DNA from: Novosphingobium fluoreni
GTDB lineage: Bacteria; Pseudomonadota; Alphaproteobacteria; Sphingomonadales; Sphingomonadaceae
NCBI RefSeq assembly: GCF_014196615.1
Contig: NZ_JACIDY010000001.1
Location: forward strand, 682,001 to 746,000
Direction: 5' to 3'
DNA length: 64,000 nucleotides
The translations under genes and the position numbers were made by a program. The notes under the pieces are model-generated. The model searched no databases and was not told the origin of the DNA. It saw only the letters and a program-made list of their open reading frames with translations. Shown here piece by piece: positions 1 through 10,565 of this stretch (positions are counted from its first letter, which is position 1; every line of letters begins with the position of its first letter).

Positions 1-1
1 C

Positions 2-1675
<1,674 letters not shown>

Positions 1676-1710
1676 GGGGAACGATTTCCTGAGTCTCCTT
1701 CATGTCTTTT

Positions 1711-1780
1711 CCGTTGTCGAGCGAAGTCGAGACGCGCTGGTATGGCGCTGAGGTGTCTCGACTTCGCTCGACACGAACGG
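1711..1780. repeat. Sphingomonad-type palindromic element, copy 1
   Basis: The left arm (1711-1733, core TCGAGCGAAGTCGAGAC) and right arm (1755-1780, core GTCTCGACTTCGCTCGACA) are near-perfect reverse complements around a loop of about 21 bases. The same arms recur at 18378-18450. It lies between the convergent ends of polA and the AAA+ ATPase gene, so transcripts from either side would form a strong hairpin. It is probably a REP-like element that also acts as a bidirectional terminator or mRNA 3' stabiliser. That function is inferred; the structure is seen directly. Confidence 0.85.
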
Positions 1781-1872
1781 CAGAGGTTTGGTGGCGCCGC
1801 CGGTCGAAGCCATTTGGTGCAGGGTCAGGTAAGTCGGCGGGCCGGGGACGTTTCTCTCCGGCCCGCATATCC

Positions 1873-4185
1873 TCAGTTGTCGTGTTTGCGCTCGCGGCGT
1901 GGCTCGACCATGCCGGGGGCGATGAAGCCGATCGGCTCCACGGCCATTGCACGCTTTTTCAGTTCGCCCTTCATCCGCGCGTACTCTTCCTCCATCTCGA
2001 CGGTTACGGTGGCACGGCTGTCTTCCAGCGCTTCGTCGAAATCGGCGCGGCTGACTTGCGTTACCGCCGCGCCGTTCTTGCGGATGGCGATCAGGCCGGC
2101 GCGGCGGACCACGTCTTCCAGATCGGCGCCGGTGAAGCGCTCCGTCTCCCGCGCGATACGGCCTAGATCGACATCATCGGCCAGCGGCATCTTGGCGGTG
2201 TGAATGCCCAGGATATGCTCGCGCCCGGCTTCGTCAGGCGTGCCGACATAGACCAGTTCGTCAAAGCGGCCCGGGCGCAGCAGCGCCGGATCGATCAGGG
2301 CAGGGCGGTTCGTCGCGCCGATCAGCACCACTGATTGCAGCTCTTCCAGTCCATCCATCTCCGCCAGGATTGTGTTGACCACGCGGCCGGTGACTTGGGG
2401 CTCACCCATCGAGCCACCGCTGCCACGCGCCGGCACCAGGCTGTCGATCTCGTCGATGAAGATCACGCACGGCGCAACCTGCCGAGCGCGGGCGAAGAGC
2501 CGGGCGATCTGCTGCTCGCTCTCCCCATACCACTTGCTCAGCAAGTCGGACGACTTGATCGAGATAAAGTTCGCCTCCGCCTCTTTCGCCACGGCTTTCG
2601 CCAGCAGTGTCTTGCCGGTGCCCGGCGGCCCATAAAGGAGGAACCCCTTGGCCGGGCGGATGCCCAGGCGATGGAAGCTCTCCGGGTTCTTGAGCGGCAA
2701 CTCCACCCCTTCGCGAAGCTTCAGCTGCGCGTCGTCCAGTCCGCCGATGTCGGACCAGCCGATGTTGGGCACCTGCACCATGACCTCGCGCATCGCCGAA
2801 GGATTCACGCGCTTCAGCGCCGCCAGGAAATCGTCCCGCTCCACCGTCAGGCTTTCCAGTACTTCGGGCGGGATCGTGCGCGCTTCCAGGTCCAGCTTGG
2901 GCATGATCCGGCGCACTGCCTCGATCGCGGCCTCGCGGGCGAGCGCGGCAAGGTCGGCGCCGACGAAGCCGTGCGTGGTGCGCGCGATCTCGTTCAGGTC
3001 AACGCCCTGCAGCGGCATGCCCCGGGTGTGGATGCCCAGGATTTCACGACGGCCGCTTTCGTCGGGCACACCGATCACGATCTCGCGATCGAAGCGACCG
3101 GGCCGGCGCAGCGCCTCGTCGATCGCATCCGGCCGATTGGTGGCGGCGATGACGACGACGTTGGCGCGCGCGTTGAGCCCGTCCATCAGTGTCAGCAACT
3201 GCGCGACCAGGCGCTTCTCTGCCTCGCCATGAACCTGGCTACGCTTGGGTGCGATCGAATCGATCTCGTCGATGAAGATGATCGCGGGGCTGGCCTTGGC
3301 CGCCTCCTCGAACACTTCACGCAGCGCCTTTTCGCTTTCGCCATAGCCGGAGCCCATGATTTCGGGCCCGTTGATCGAGTGGAACGTGGCGTCGCTTTCA
3401 TTGGCTACCGCCTGCGCCAGGCGCGTCTTGCCCGTTCCTGGCGGGCCATGCAGCAACACGCCCTTGGGCGGATCGACGCCCAGGCGAGTGAACAGTTCGG
3501 GATAGCGCAGCGGCAGTTCCACCATCTCGCGCAATTGGCGGATGGTATCGGCCATGCCGCCGACATCGTCATAGTTGATGTCGCCGCGCGGGCTCTGCGC
3601 CTCTTCGTAGACCTCGCGCAGTTCCACCTCGGTGTTTTCGTCGATGTGGACGATGCCCTTTGGCACGGTCGACACGACGTTGAGGCGGATCTGGGTCAGC
3701 GAATAGGCCGGGGCGTTGAACATGCGGCGCAACTGCGGCGGCAGGTCCGCCACTTGCTGCTGGCCGGTGGTGGCGACGAGATCGCCCTGCATCATCGGGC
3801 GGCCGAAGAAATTGCGCTTCAGCGCCTGCCCCGGTCCCTGCAACCGCATTTCCTTGTGCGCCGGGGCAAAGACCACGCGCTGCGCCGGGCGGGACTCGGT
3901 CTTGCTGACCTTCACGTACTCGCCCGAGCCGACTTCGGCATTGCCGCGCTGCAGACCATCTAGGCGGATGACCTGAAGTTCCTCGTCCTCGGTATAGCCC
4001 AGCACGGCGCGCGCCACGGTGGTGGACTTGCCGGTGATCTCCAGCGTGTCACCCTCCATCGCGCCGATCGCTGAAAGCGACGCGCGTGACAGGCGCGCGA
4101 TGCCGTGCCCGCTTTCATCCTGGCGAGCGGCGGCAACCTGCAGCTTGATCGTCCTGTCTTCCGCCTGGATCGCAGCATCCGCCAT
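1873..4185 (-). CDS. CDC48/VAT-like double AAA+ ATPase
   Basis: 770-residue cytoplasmic protein of the CDC48/p97/VAT family, hexameric unfoldases that extract and thread proteins. An N-terminal double-psi-barrel-like substrate domain (about 1-185) is followed by two AAA+ modules. Walker A is GPPGTGKT at 247-254 (D1) and about 519-526 (D2). Walker B is IIFIDEIDS near 302 and VIFIDEIDS in D2, each with the catalytic Glu, and both modules have an RRPGRFD/LRPGRFD arginine-finger region. Start ATG at 4185 follows a GGGAAGG Shine-Dalgarno. Bacteria usually rely on Lon, Clp and FtsH; CDC48-like proteins appear in some alphaproteobacteria and actinobacteria, where partners are poorly defined. A regulator gene lies 121 bp upstream on the same strand. 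Confidence 0.9.
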   Translation of the reverse strand: MADAAIQAEDRTIKLQVAAARQDESGHGIARLSRASLSAIGAMEGDTLEITGKSTTVARAVLGYTEDEELQVIRLDGLQRGNAEVGSGEYVKVSKTESRPAQRVVFAPAHKEMRLQGPGQALKRNFFGRPMMQGDLVATTGQQQVADLPPQLRRMFNAPAYSLTQIRLNVVSTVPKGIVHIDENTEVELREVYEEAQSPRGDINYDDVGGMADTIRQLREMVELPLRYPELFTRLGVDPPKGVLLHGPPGTGKTRLAQAVANESDATFHSINGPEIMGSGYGESEKALREVFEEAAKASPAIIFIDEIDSIAPKRSQVHGEAEKRLVAQLLTLMDGLNARANVVVIAATNRPDAIDEALRRPGRFDREIVIGVPDESGRREILGIHTRGMPLQGVDLNEIARTTHGFVGADLAALAREAAIEAVRRIMPKLDLEARTIPPEVLESLTVERDDFLAALKRVNPSAMREVMVQVPNIGWSDIGGLDDAQLKLREGVELPLKNPESFHRLGIRPAKGFLLYGPPGTGKTLLAKAVAKEAEANFISIKSSDLLSKWYGESEQQIARLFARARQVAPCVIFIDEIDSLVPARGSGGSMGEPQVTGRVVNTILAEMDGLEELQSVVLIGATNRPALIDPALLRPGRFDELVYVGTPDEAGREHILGIHTAKMPLADDVDLGRIARETERFTGADLEDVVRRAGLIAIRKNGAAVTQVSRADFDEALEDSRATVTVEMEEEYARMKGELKKRAMAVEPIGFIAPGMVEPRRERKHDN

Positions 4186-4306
4186 TGAAGCACCTTCCCG
4201 AAATGACCAGCCCCTGCCGGGCCGATCCCCGAGCTAGGAACGGGCGGGTTCGATTGCAAACGGTCGAGCGCGATGGATGATCGACCGGGGCGGAATAGGT
4301 GGGCGG

Positions 4307-4870
4307 CTAGGCCGGAGCTGGGACGCTGAGAAGGCGATAGCCGCCTGCGATCGTCTCGATCATCTTGGGTAGCCCGCTCGCTTTCAGTTTGGCGCGCAGA
4401 CGCGAAAGCTGCACGGCCTTGGTATTGGCAGAGGGTTTATGCCTTGCCGGCCAGATGGCGTCGGCCAAGGCCTGCCCGGAGACACATTCGTCCGGCGTTT
4501 CCGCCAGGCGCCACAGCATGGCGAATTCCAGCGGAAACAGACCGACAGCCTTGCCCTCTACATAAGCATCGCGGCTGAGCAGATCGATGATGAGCGGCCC
4601 GACGATCCGTTGTGGCGGCAGCAGGCGTGACACGGCTGCGAGCCGTTTCGCTCGCGCTTCCAGTTCGCCGGAGGTAATGTTGTCATCCACCGCATCGCCG
4701 AACCCGTCGCTCAGCAGTCGCGCGCGATCGTCCGGCTGGTTTACGCCGCTCACGATGGTCTGGGATTTCAGTTTCCGCCAGGTCTCGTTCAGCGATCCAT
4801 CGGGGTCGATGTCCTGCAAGGCGCTGACGTGTGCAATCAGAACGCATGGGTCAACCGACTGATTGGCCAT
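4307..4870 (-). CDS. Winged-helix (OmpR/PhoB C-terminal type) DNA-binding protein with a degenerate receiver-like N-terminus
   Basis: 187 residues from the ATG at 4870 (a TTG at 4945 would add 25 unlikely residues). The C-terminal 90 residues match the OmpR/PhoB winged helix: a FPLEFAMLWRLAE start, then ALADAIWPARH, then an SRLRAKLKASG recognition-helix region and an IETIAGGYRLL wing. The N-terminal part (CVLIAHVSALQDIDPDGS, then LLSDGFGDAVDD) has the feel of a receiver domain but lacks a convincing acidic pocket and phospho-Asp context, so phosphorylation is doubtful. It is likely a transcription factor. Targets are unknown; the downstream ATPase gene on the same strand is one candidate. Assigned from domain shape only. 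Confidence 0.75.
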   Translation of the reverse strand: MANQSVDPCVLIAHVSALQDIDPDGSLNETWRKLKSQTIVSGVNQPDDRARLLSDGFGDAVDDNITSGELEARAKRLAAVSRLLPPQRIVGPLIIDLLSRDAYVEGKAVGLFPLEFAMLWRLAETPDECVSGQALADAIWPARHKPSANTKAVQLSRLRAKLKASGLPKMIETIAGGYRLLSVPAPA

Positions 4871-5088
4871 GATCCAGCCATGAGGTCGCAGGTCGTTGTG
4901 AGCAGGGATGATATTCCCTGCCGACAGCCATCGAAATGTCGCCAAAACTGCCCCCCGCGGACGTTACCCGGCGGGGGTTCTCCTCATATAGGACGCCCCG
5001 CATCGGCAGCGTCGATGCAGGGGCGTAGGATTTCGACCTAGGTAAAAAGTCTTATAAATTAGGTTAATGCGTCTTAACTAAGAAAAAA
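4871..5088. other. Intergenic region upstream of the winged-helix gene
   Basis: About 220 bp between the aminotransferase 3' end and the regulator start, both on the minus strand. It contains an AT-rich patch (5041-5095) with TTAA at 5064-5067 and 5074-5077. I see no clear terminator hairpin and no convincing -35/-10 pair. Confidence 0.5.
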
Positions 5089-6288
5089 TTAGGCGGCGCT
5101 GGCGTTCACGCCCTTGGAGGTTAGGTACCGGCGAATATTGCGAGCCGCCTGCCGCAGGCGCTGCTCGTTTTCGACCATGGCGATCCGAACGAAACCCTCG
5201 CCGTCCTCGCCGTAACCGACCCCTGGTGCCACCGCCACGTCCGCGTGAGTGAGCAATTGCTTGGAGAACTCCAGGCTGCCCATTTCCCGCAAGGCGGGGG
5301 GCAGCGGAGCCCAAGCGAACATCGAGGCCTTGGGAGCGGGAATATCCCAACCGGCGCGGCCGAATGCTTCCACCATCACGTCACGACGCTTTTGATAAAG
5401 CTGGCGGTTCTTCTCCACGATGTCCTGCGGGCCGTTCAACGCGGCGCAGGCTGCCGCCTGGATCGGCGTGAACGCGCCGTAGTCCAGATAGCTTTTCACC
5501 CGCGTCATCGCGGCGATCAGCTTCTGGTTGCCAACCGCGAATCCCATGCGCCACCCGGCCATGGAATAGGTCTTGCTCATAGAGGTAAACTCGATCGCGA
5601 TGTCCTTCGCGCCCGGCACTTCCAGGATCGAACGCGTGGGATTGCCGTCGAAATACAACTCGGAATAGGCAAGGTCGGACAGGACCCAGACCTTGTTCTC
5701 CTTCGCCCAGGCGACCAGCCTTTCGTAGAAGGCGAGGTCCACCGTCTCCGCAGTCGGGTTCGAGGGGTAGTTCACCACCAGGATCGAGGGGCGCGGCACG
5801 GTGAAGGCCATCGCCTTGTCCAGGCTGCGCCAATAATTCTCGTCAGGCGTCGTCGGCACCGAGCGGATCGTCGCTCCGGCGATGATGAAGCCGAAAGTGT
5901 GGATCGGATAGCTGGGGTTAGGCGCCAGCACCACGTCGCCAGGCGCGGTGATCGCGGTGGCAAGGCTGGCCAGTCCCTCCTTGGAACCCATGGTGACGAC
6001 CACCTCACGCTCGGGGTCGATCTCAACGCCGAAGCGGTTGGCATAGTACTTGGCCTGGGCGCGGCGCAGGCCGGGAATGCCCTTGGACTGCGAATAGCCG
6101 TGGGCGTCTGGCTTCTGTGCCACTTCCACCAATTTGTCGATCACGTGCGCGGGCGGGGGCAGGTCCGGGTTGCCCATGCCAAGATCGATGATGTCCTTAC
6201 CGGCCTGGCGTGCTGCGTGCCTCATCGCATTCACTTCGGCGATAACATAAGGCGGCAGTCGCTTGATGCGGTAGAACTCGTCTTCCAT
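5089..6288 (-). CDS. PLP-dependent aminotransferase, AlaC / LL-diaminopimelate aminotransferase-like
   Basis: 399 residues, fold type I aminotransferase (Aminotran_1_2). The DLGMGNPDLPPP N-terminal motif, the GSKEGLASL region and the Schiff-base lysine in FTSMSKTYSMAGWRMG are all visible. Members with this MEDEFYRIKRLPPYV start are usually annotated as LL-diaminopimelate aminotransferase or as alanine-forming transaminase (AlaC/YfdZ type), and the sequence alone does not separate these. ATG at 6288 is chosen because an AGAGG Shine-Dalgarno precedes it; frame extension further upstream lacks protein-like composition. The gene is divergent from phaC with about 150 bp between them. I would favour alanine/glutamate amino-group metabolism. 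Confidence 0.85.
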   Translation of the reverse strand: MEDEFYRIKRLPPYVIAEVNAMRHAARQAGKDIIDLGMGNPDLPPPAHVIDKLVEVAQKPDAHGYSQSKGIPGLRRAQAKYYANRFGVEIDPEREVVVTMGSKEGLASLATAITAPGDVVLAPNPSYPIHTFGFIIAGATIRSVPTTPDENYWRSLDKAMAFTVPRPSILVVNYPSNPTAETVDLAFYERLVAWAKENKVWVLSDLAYSELYFDGNPTRSILEVPGAKDIAIEFTSMSKTYSMAGWRMGFAVGNQKLIAAMTRVKSYLDYGAFTPIQAAACAALNGPQDIVEKNRQLYQKRRDVMVEAFGRAGWDIPAPKASMFAWAPLPPALREMGSLEFSKQLLTHADVAVAPGVGYGEDGEGFVRIAMVENEQRLRQAARNIRRYLTSKGVNASAA

Positions 6289-6441
6289 GACCTCTGGGCT
6301 TTCATGAAGGCGGCCGGATCGCCGCCGCTGCCCCTGTAGGATGTGAAGGGCCCGCGCGTAAATGCCTGATCGTCGCTTCAGGGGGACTCGACAGACCGCC
6401 CCCAGACAAGCACTTAGCGCCAAGAAGGAGACCGTGCGCCG

Positions 6442-8355
6442 ATGTCCACCGAACCCCGCCCCCCCGCTCACCCGATGGCCTTTTGGGGCGAGCTGATGAT
6501 GGCGCAGGCGCAAGGGACGCTCGCGCTGCTGGGGCAGGCCATGCCGTCGTCGGCCGGGACGACGCCTCCGGAAGAATCGCCGACCAAAGGTTTGACCCAG
6601 GATGCGATGCAATGGGCCGAGGCGGCGACGCGGCTGCAAACCATGTGGGCAGATTTCCAGGTGGAGCAGCTGGCCAAGGCCGGCGTGTCTCCGCCCGCGC
6701 TCCTCGATCCGATGGCTTGGTTGACCCGCGCAAGCTCCACGCTGAGCCAGCTGCCGCTGGCAAACCCCGAAGTCCAGAACAAGCTCTGGGCCGATGCCGC
6801 TGCGCTTTCCGATACGGTTCTGGCGCAATTCGGATTGGTGGGGGCAGCGGGTTCCGGCTCGTCATCGGCGACTGCGGGCCTGCCGCGCAGCGATCCGCGT
6901 TTCACCGATCCGCGCTGGCGGGAACAGCCGTTCTTCGCGCTGGTCCACCAGATGTACCTCATGGTGTCGGACCAGTTGATGGCCTTGGCCGAGAATGTCG
7001 AAGGGCTCGATCCTGCACGCAAGCGGCAGCTGACTTTCGCGATCAAGGCGTTGGTGGACGGTCTGAGCCCCGCGAATTTCGCGCTGACCAATCCCGTCGC
7101 GCTGGAAAAGGCGATCGAAACGCGCGGAGAAAGCCTCGTAAAGGGCATGGAGAACCTGCTGGGCGATCTGCGCCGCGGGCAGCTGACCCACACTGCGGCG
7201 GACGCTTTTCGCCTGGGAGAGAATCTGGCCGCCACGCCTGGCAAGGTGGTTCACGAAACCCCGCTATTCCAGCTGATCCAGTATACGCCGACGACCGAAA
7301 AAGTCGCGGCGGTGCCGTTGCTGATTTTCCCGCCCTGGATCAACCGCTTCTACATCCTGGACCTGACCGCGAAGAAAAGCTTCGTGAAATGGGCGGTGGA
7401 CCAGGGGCTCACCGTGTTCATGGTGTCCTGGAAGTCAGCCGATGCCTCGATGGCGGACCTGACGTGGGACGATTACATCACCGCGCAGATCCAGGCGATC
7501 GATCTTGTGCGGGCCCGGCTGGATGTGCCCAAGGTCCACACCATCGGCTATTGCGTTGCCGGCACCACGCTGGCCGCCATGCTGGCGGTGCTCGCTCGCA
7601 AGGGGGAGGACGCGAAAGTCGCCAGCGCCACGTTCTTCACCGCCCAGGTCGACTTTTCGGAAGCCGGGGACCTCAAGACGTTCATCGACGACCAGCAGAT
7701 CGATGCTCTTAGCCATCTGACACCCGAAGGCTATCTCGATGGCCGTTACCTGGCCGCAGCGTTCAATCTGCTGCGGGGCAATGACCTCATCTGGAACTAC
7801 GTCGAGCGCAATTACTTGCGCGGCGAAGATCATGGTGCGTTCGATTTGCTGTACTGGAACGGCGACGTCACCAACCTTCCGGCCCGATGGCACCGCGATT
7901 ACCTGCGCGATCTCTATCGTGACAATCGACTGGTCATGCCCGATTCGCTGGAATCGTGTGGGGTGCCGCTCGACCTGCGCAAGATTTCCACGCCTTCCTA
8001 CATCCAGGCCGGCCGCGAAGATCATATTGCGCCGCCACAAAGCGTGTGGAAGCTCACGCGCCACCTGTCCGGCCCCTGGACGTTCATGCTGGCCGGATCA
8101 GGACACATCGCCGGCGTGGTCAACCACCCCGCGCAGGGCAAATATCAATATTGGACCAATTCGTGCGCGCACGATTCGCTCGATCAGTTTATCGCCGGAG
8201 CCGATGAGCATCCGGGCAGCTGGTGGCCACATTGGCGCCAATGGCTAAATGATCTCGATACCGATCGCGTGTCCGCTACCGGCAAACGCAAGCCGGGCAG
8301 CCGGGGCGACAAGGTCCTGGAGGACGCGCCAGGACGCTATGTGCGAACGCGATGA
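6442..8355 (+). CDS. phaC: Class I poly(3-hydroxyalkanoate) synthase
   Basis: 637 residues. It polymerises (R)-3-hydroxyacyl-CoA into PHA at the granule surface. The N-terminal PhaC_N region includes DPRFTDPRWREQPFF near 150. The alpha/beta hydrolase core has the lipase-like box GYCVAGT with nucleophile Cys371, the catalytic Asp527 in AGREDHIAPP and His555 in GSGHIAGVVNHP. The length and the single-subunit layout fit class I; no phaE or phaR subunit gene adjoins. A phasin gene follows about 200 bp downstream behind its own promoter, which supports real PHA storage. The N-terminus is somewhat extended and rich in Ala, Pro and Thr. Confidence 0.95.
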   Translation: MSTEPRPPAHPMAFWGELMMAQAQGTLALLGQAMPSSAGTTPPEESPTKGLTQDAMQWAEAATRLQTMWADFQVEQLAKAGVSPPALLDPMAWLTRASSTLSQLPLANPEVQNKLWADAAALSDTVLAQFGLVGAAGSGSSSATAGLPRSDPRFTDPRWREQPFFALVHQMYLMVSDQLMALAENVEGLDPARKRQLTFAIKALVDGLSPANFALTNPVALEKAIETRGESLVKGMENLLGDLRRGQLTHTAADAFRLGENLAATPGKVVHETPLFQLIQYTPTTEKVAAVPLLIFPPWINRFYILDLTAKKSFVKWAVDQGLTVFMVSWKSADASMADLTWDDYITAQIQAIDLVRARLDVPKVHTIGYCVAGTTLAAMLAVLARKGEDAKVASATFFTAQVDFSEAGDLKTFIDDQQIDALSHLTPEGYLDGRYLAAAFNLLRGNDLIWNYVERNYLRGEDHGAFDLLYWNGDVTNLPARWHRDYLRDLYRDNRLVMPDSLESCGVPLDLRKISTPSYIQAGREDHIAPPQSVWKLTRHLSGPWTFMLAGSGHIAGVVNHPAQGKYQYWTNSCAHDSLDQFIAGADEHPGSWWPHWRQWLNDLDTDRVSATGKRKPGSRGDKVLEDAPGRYVRTR

Positions 8356-8397
8356 CGCCCTCGTGCCAATAACCCGCTGTGACAACACTGATAAGTT

Positions 8398-8414
8398 ATG
8401 TTGCGCTGCAACAT
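8398..8414. promoter_or_regulatory. Palindromic operator upstream of the phasin promoter (PhaR-like)
   Basis: ATGTTGC-GCT-GCAACAT is a perfect 7+7 inverted repeat with a 3-base centre, ending 6 bases before the -35 box. The TGC-N3-GCA core resembles PhaR sites reported for other alphaproteobacteria (CTGC-N3/4-GCAG class). The identity of the binding protein is inferred. Confidence 0.6.
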
Positions 8415-8420
8415 AATTGA

Positions 8421-8449
8421 TTGACAGGCTCGCTTTCCCGTCATACTGT
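8421..8449 (+). promoter_or_regulatory. Sigma-70-type promoter of the phasin gene
   Basis: TTGACA (8421-8426), 17-base spacer, TACTGT (8444-8449). It is flanked on both sides by TGC-N3-GCA palindromes, the expected layout of an autoregulated phasin promoter. Confidence 0.6.
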
Positions 8450-8459
8450 TGCAACGCAG
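8449..8459. promoter_or_regulatory. Second TGC-N3-GCA operator at the transcription start
   Basis: TTGC-AAC-GCAG overlaps the end of the -10 element and the predicted start point. It shares its core with the palindrome at 8398-8414, so a repressor bound here would block RNA polymerase directly. Confidence 0.5.
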
Positions 8460-8550
8460 CATGGCTATGAATGTTCATCGTCATGAGGTTGAGGGTTCGG
8501 ATCCGCCGTGCCTTCATCAAGGTTCAGGCAAAAGCGGGACCCGCATACTG

Positions 8551-9522
8551 ATGGCCGACAACGGTAAGCCGAGGAAAAGTTCTTCGTTCGCGAAAGCGGG
8601 CGTTGGCGTTCCGTCCTCGCCGGCAAAGCCGGTTGCAGCGCTGGGCAAGGCGAAAGCCGCTCAGGCCAAGCCAGCTCCGGCAACCACGGCATTCGTGCCA
8701 GTGGCGGCCAAGGCCAAGCCGGAATCCGCGGTGGCGGTTTCGCCTCCGTTGGCTTCCACGGCTCCGGCTGTTTCAAAGCCTGCCATCAAGGTGCCCGAAG
8801 TTGCCGTACCCCCGGTTCCGCAGATAACCGCGCCGATCGACAAGTTGGCCATCGGTGCAACGCCGCCCCTCAAGGCGGCTCTTGCCGAGCCCAGCTTGCC
8901 TATCGCCGCCCCTGTCGTGGCCGGGCTGATGGATGCCGCCAGCAAGGCGTCCGAAGCCCCGTCGGCCCAGGCCGACACCAAGGATTCGGCCGTTGCGCCC
9001 CAGCAGCCATCACAGAACCTCGAAGCAAAATCCGAACCTACCCCAACCGTATCCAGCACCAAGGACAGTATCATGGACATGAGCGCCAACATCAGCAGCT
9101 TCCAGACCGCCATGGGCGAGGCTCAGACCAAGGCCCAGAAGGCCCTGGAAAAGAGCCAGGCCGTATTCGGTGAAGTCAGCGAATTCACCAAGGGCAACGT
9201 CGAGGCGGTGATCGCTTCCGGCAAGATCCTCGCCAACGGCATGCAGGATCTGGGCAGCTCCTTGGTCGCGGAAGGCCGCACCTCGTTCGAGAGCATGACA
9301 GCCGACATGAAGGAACTGGCCGCTGCCAAGTCGCCGACCGATTTCCTGAAGGTCCAGAGCGAGATGGCGCGCAAGAATTTCGACACCATCGTCGCCCAGA
9401 GCTCGAAGAACACCGAAGCTTTCCTGAAGCTCATGAGCGACGTGTACGCGCCGATCACCGGTCGCGTCAGCCTCGCGGTTGAGAAGGTCCGCCAGAGCGC
9501 GCCCACCAGCGTCGCGGCTTGA
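8551..9522 (+). CDS. Phasin family protein
   Basis: PHA granule-coating protein, about 323 residues from the ATG at 8551. The N-terminal 165 residues are an Ala/Pro/Lys/Val-rich, probably disordered extension. The C-terminal 140 residues (from [16 protein letters not shown]) form the amphipathic helical Phasin_2 domain, including [17 protein letters not shown] and a helical tail. An in-frame ATG at 8461 exists, but it would sit on the predicted transcription start and adds a sequence of poor protein character, so I prefer 8551, although its Shine-Dalgarno is weak. The basic extension resembles PhaF/PhaM-like tails that can contact DNA, which is speculation. A terminator hairpin follows. Confidence 0.85.
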   Translation: MADNGKPRKSSSFAKAGVGVPSSPAKPVAALGKAKAAQAKPAPATTAFVPVAAKAKPESAVAVSPPLASTAPAVSKPAIKVPEVAVPPVPQITAPIDKLAIGATPPLKAALAEPSLPIAAPVVAGLMDAASKASEAPSAQADTKDSAVAPQQPSQNLEAKSEPTPTVSSTKDSIMDMSANISSFQTAMGEAQTKAQKALEKSQAVFGEVSEFTKGNVEAVIASGKILANGMQDLGSSLVAEGRTSFESMTADMKELAAAKSPTDFLKVQSEMARKNFDTIVAQSSKNTEAFLKLMSDVYAPITGRVSLAVEKVRQSAPTSVAA

Positions 9523-9546
9523 TCGCCAGACAGACGGCAGACATTT

Positions 9547-9580
9547 GGAAGGGCTGGGCTTCGAAAGCTCGGCCCTTTCG
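9547..9580 (+). terminator. Hairpin terminator after the phasin gene
   Basis: AAGGGCTGGGCTT pairs with AAAGCTCGGCCCTTT across a CG loop, with one mismatch. The T tract is short. It lies 25 bases after the phasin stop codon. Confidence 0.55.
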
Positions 9581-9650
9581 TGCGTCAGTCGCGACGATGC
9601 CCGTTCGTGCCATCTTGAAGATGGGCACGGGCATACGATATTCTGCCACG

Positions 9651-10073
9651 ATGACCTCCCCGTACTACCGGACCGATTCCTTAAGCCAGACCGCGCTCGC
9701 GCGGCACGCCGAGGCGCGCCTTGAGCGATGCTCCGACGATGATGACGGCGGCAACGGCACCAACCGCCCCGGGGACGATGGCCAGGTCGGCGTCGCCACC
9801 AAGACCCGCGCCAAGCCGAAGAAGCCGAGCCAGTTCAAGGTACTGATGCTCAACGACGATTATACGCCGATGGAATTCGTCGTCCTGGTCCTCAAACGGT
9901 TCTTCCATATGGACATGGAACAGGCGACCCGCGTGATGCTCCACGTCCACCAGAAGGGCGTCGGCGTATGCGGCATCTTCCCCTACGAAATCGCCGAGAC
10001 CAAGGTGAACCAGGTGATGGACTTCGCCCGGCAGAACCAGCACCCCCTACAATGCACGCTGGAAAAGGCCTGA
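9651..10073 (+). CDS. clpS: ATP-dependent Clp protease adaptor ClpS
   Basis: 140 residues. It delivers N-degron substrates to ClpAP. A charged flexible N-terminus (about 1-55, with DDDDGGNG) precedes the ClpS fold: [16 protein letters not shown] carries the substrate-binding Asn-Asp-Asp, [16 protein letters not shown] the conserved histidines, and [24 protein letters not shown] the tail. ATG at 9651 is preferred although the Shine-Dalgarno is poor; upstream in-frame codons cross the phasin terminator. clpA, often the next gene, is absent: a 490-bp gap and then polysaccharide genes follow. The function is secure; the exact start is uncertain. Confidence 0.93.
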   Translation: MTSPYYRTDSLSQTALARHAEARLERCSDDDDGGNGTNRPGDDGQVGVATKTRAKPKKPSQFKVLMLNDDYTPMEFVVLVLKRFFHMDMEQATRVMLHVHQKGVGVCGIFPYEIAETKVNQVMDFARQNQHPLQCTLEKA

Positions 10074-10565
10074 GTGTCTGCTTCCATGGCCAGAGCATGA
10101 TCGGCAATTTTCAACACTGAACGACCGGCGGGCAGGGCTTGGATCTCGCCCACTTACAGTATTGTAAATTGAGCCGCCGCAAAAAACATGGTTGCTACTT
10201 CGTTAAGAGGGCAACCCATTTCTTCCGCATGACCGTGAGCCGCCGCCCGTCAGATGCTGCTGACAGCGCCTGAGGCAGTTCGCGTTCGTGATCGAAGATC
10301 AGGTGCGCCCGCCACTTTAGCGGGGTGAGCATGTCTATTGATGTCGCGTTCGTCGCCCGCCTTCCGGGTCGCAGCCGTGCCCACAGACCCGCAGTGTGAC
10401 ATGAGCGCCATCGCGCCTGGTACAAGCTCGTACGCTTCCTCCGCGATGACCCGGCGGCGTGAACAAGCCGCAAAGTTCTTATTTTGTTCTTTCCTACAGA
10501 AGGCGGTCGGGCATAGTTCTCCTGCTCCACGAGGCGCGGATGGTCCGCGTCAGGAGGAGCATGTC
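10074..10565. other. 492-bp non-coding region upstream of the polysaccharide operon
   Basis: No reading frame here looks like protein. It holds a small inverted repeat TTACA-GTAT-TGTAA (10154-10167), an AT-rich block with a GTTC-N7-GTTC motif (10475-10489), and the Shine-Dalgarno of the next gene. It is a plausible promoter/control region for the eight-gene operon downstream. Confidence 0.6.
10475..10489. promoter_or_regulatory. Candidate alphaproteobacterial LexA box
   Basis: GTTC-TTATTTT-GTTC exactly fits the GTTC-N7-GTTC direct-repeat operator known for alphaproteobacterial LexA. It lies 77 bp before the spike-base-like gene in an AT-rich intergenic patch. Eight fixed bases occur by chance about twice in 64 kb on two strands, so location is the main support. 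Confidence 0.4.

Noticed and set aside
1702..2203. Open frames across the repeat at the polA 3' end
   Set aside because: They are created by the palindrome and by the antisense strand of the AAA+ ATPase gene.
5064..5077. TTAA-N6-TTAA, near-CtrA box
   Set aside because: The spacing is 6 instead of 7 bases, and the AT-rich patch makes chance matches likely.
10195..10530. Open frame on the minus strand in the 10.1-10.5 kb gap
   Set aside because: Composition is not protein-like, the start is not supported by a Shine-Dalgarno, and it runs through the LexA-like box and operon control region.
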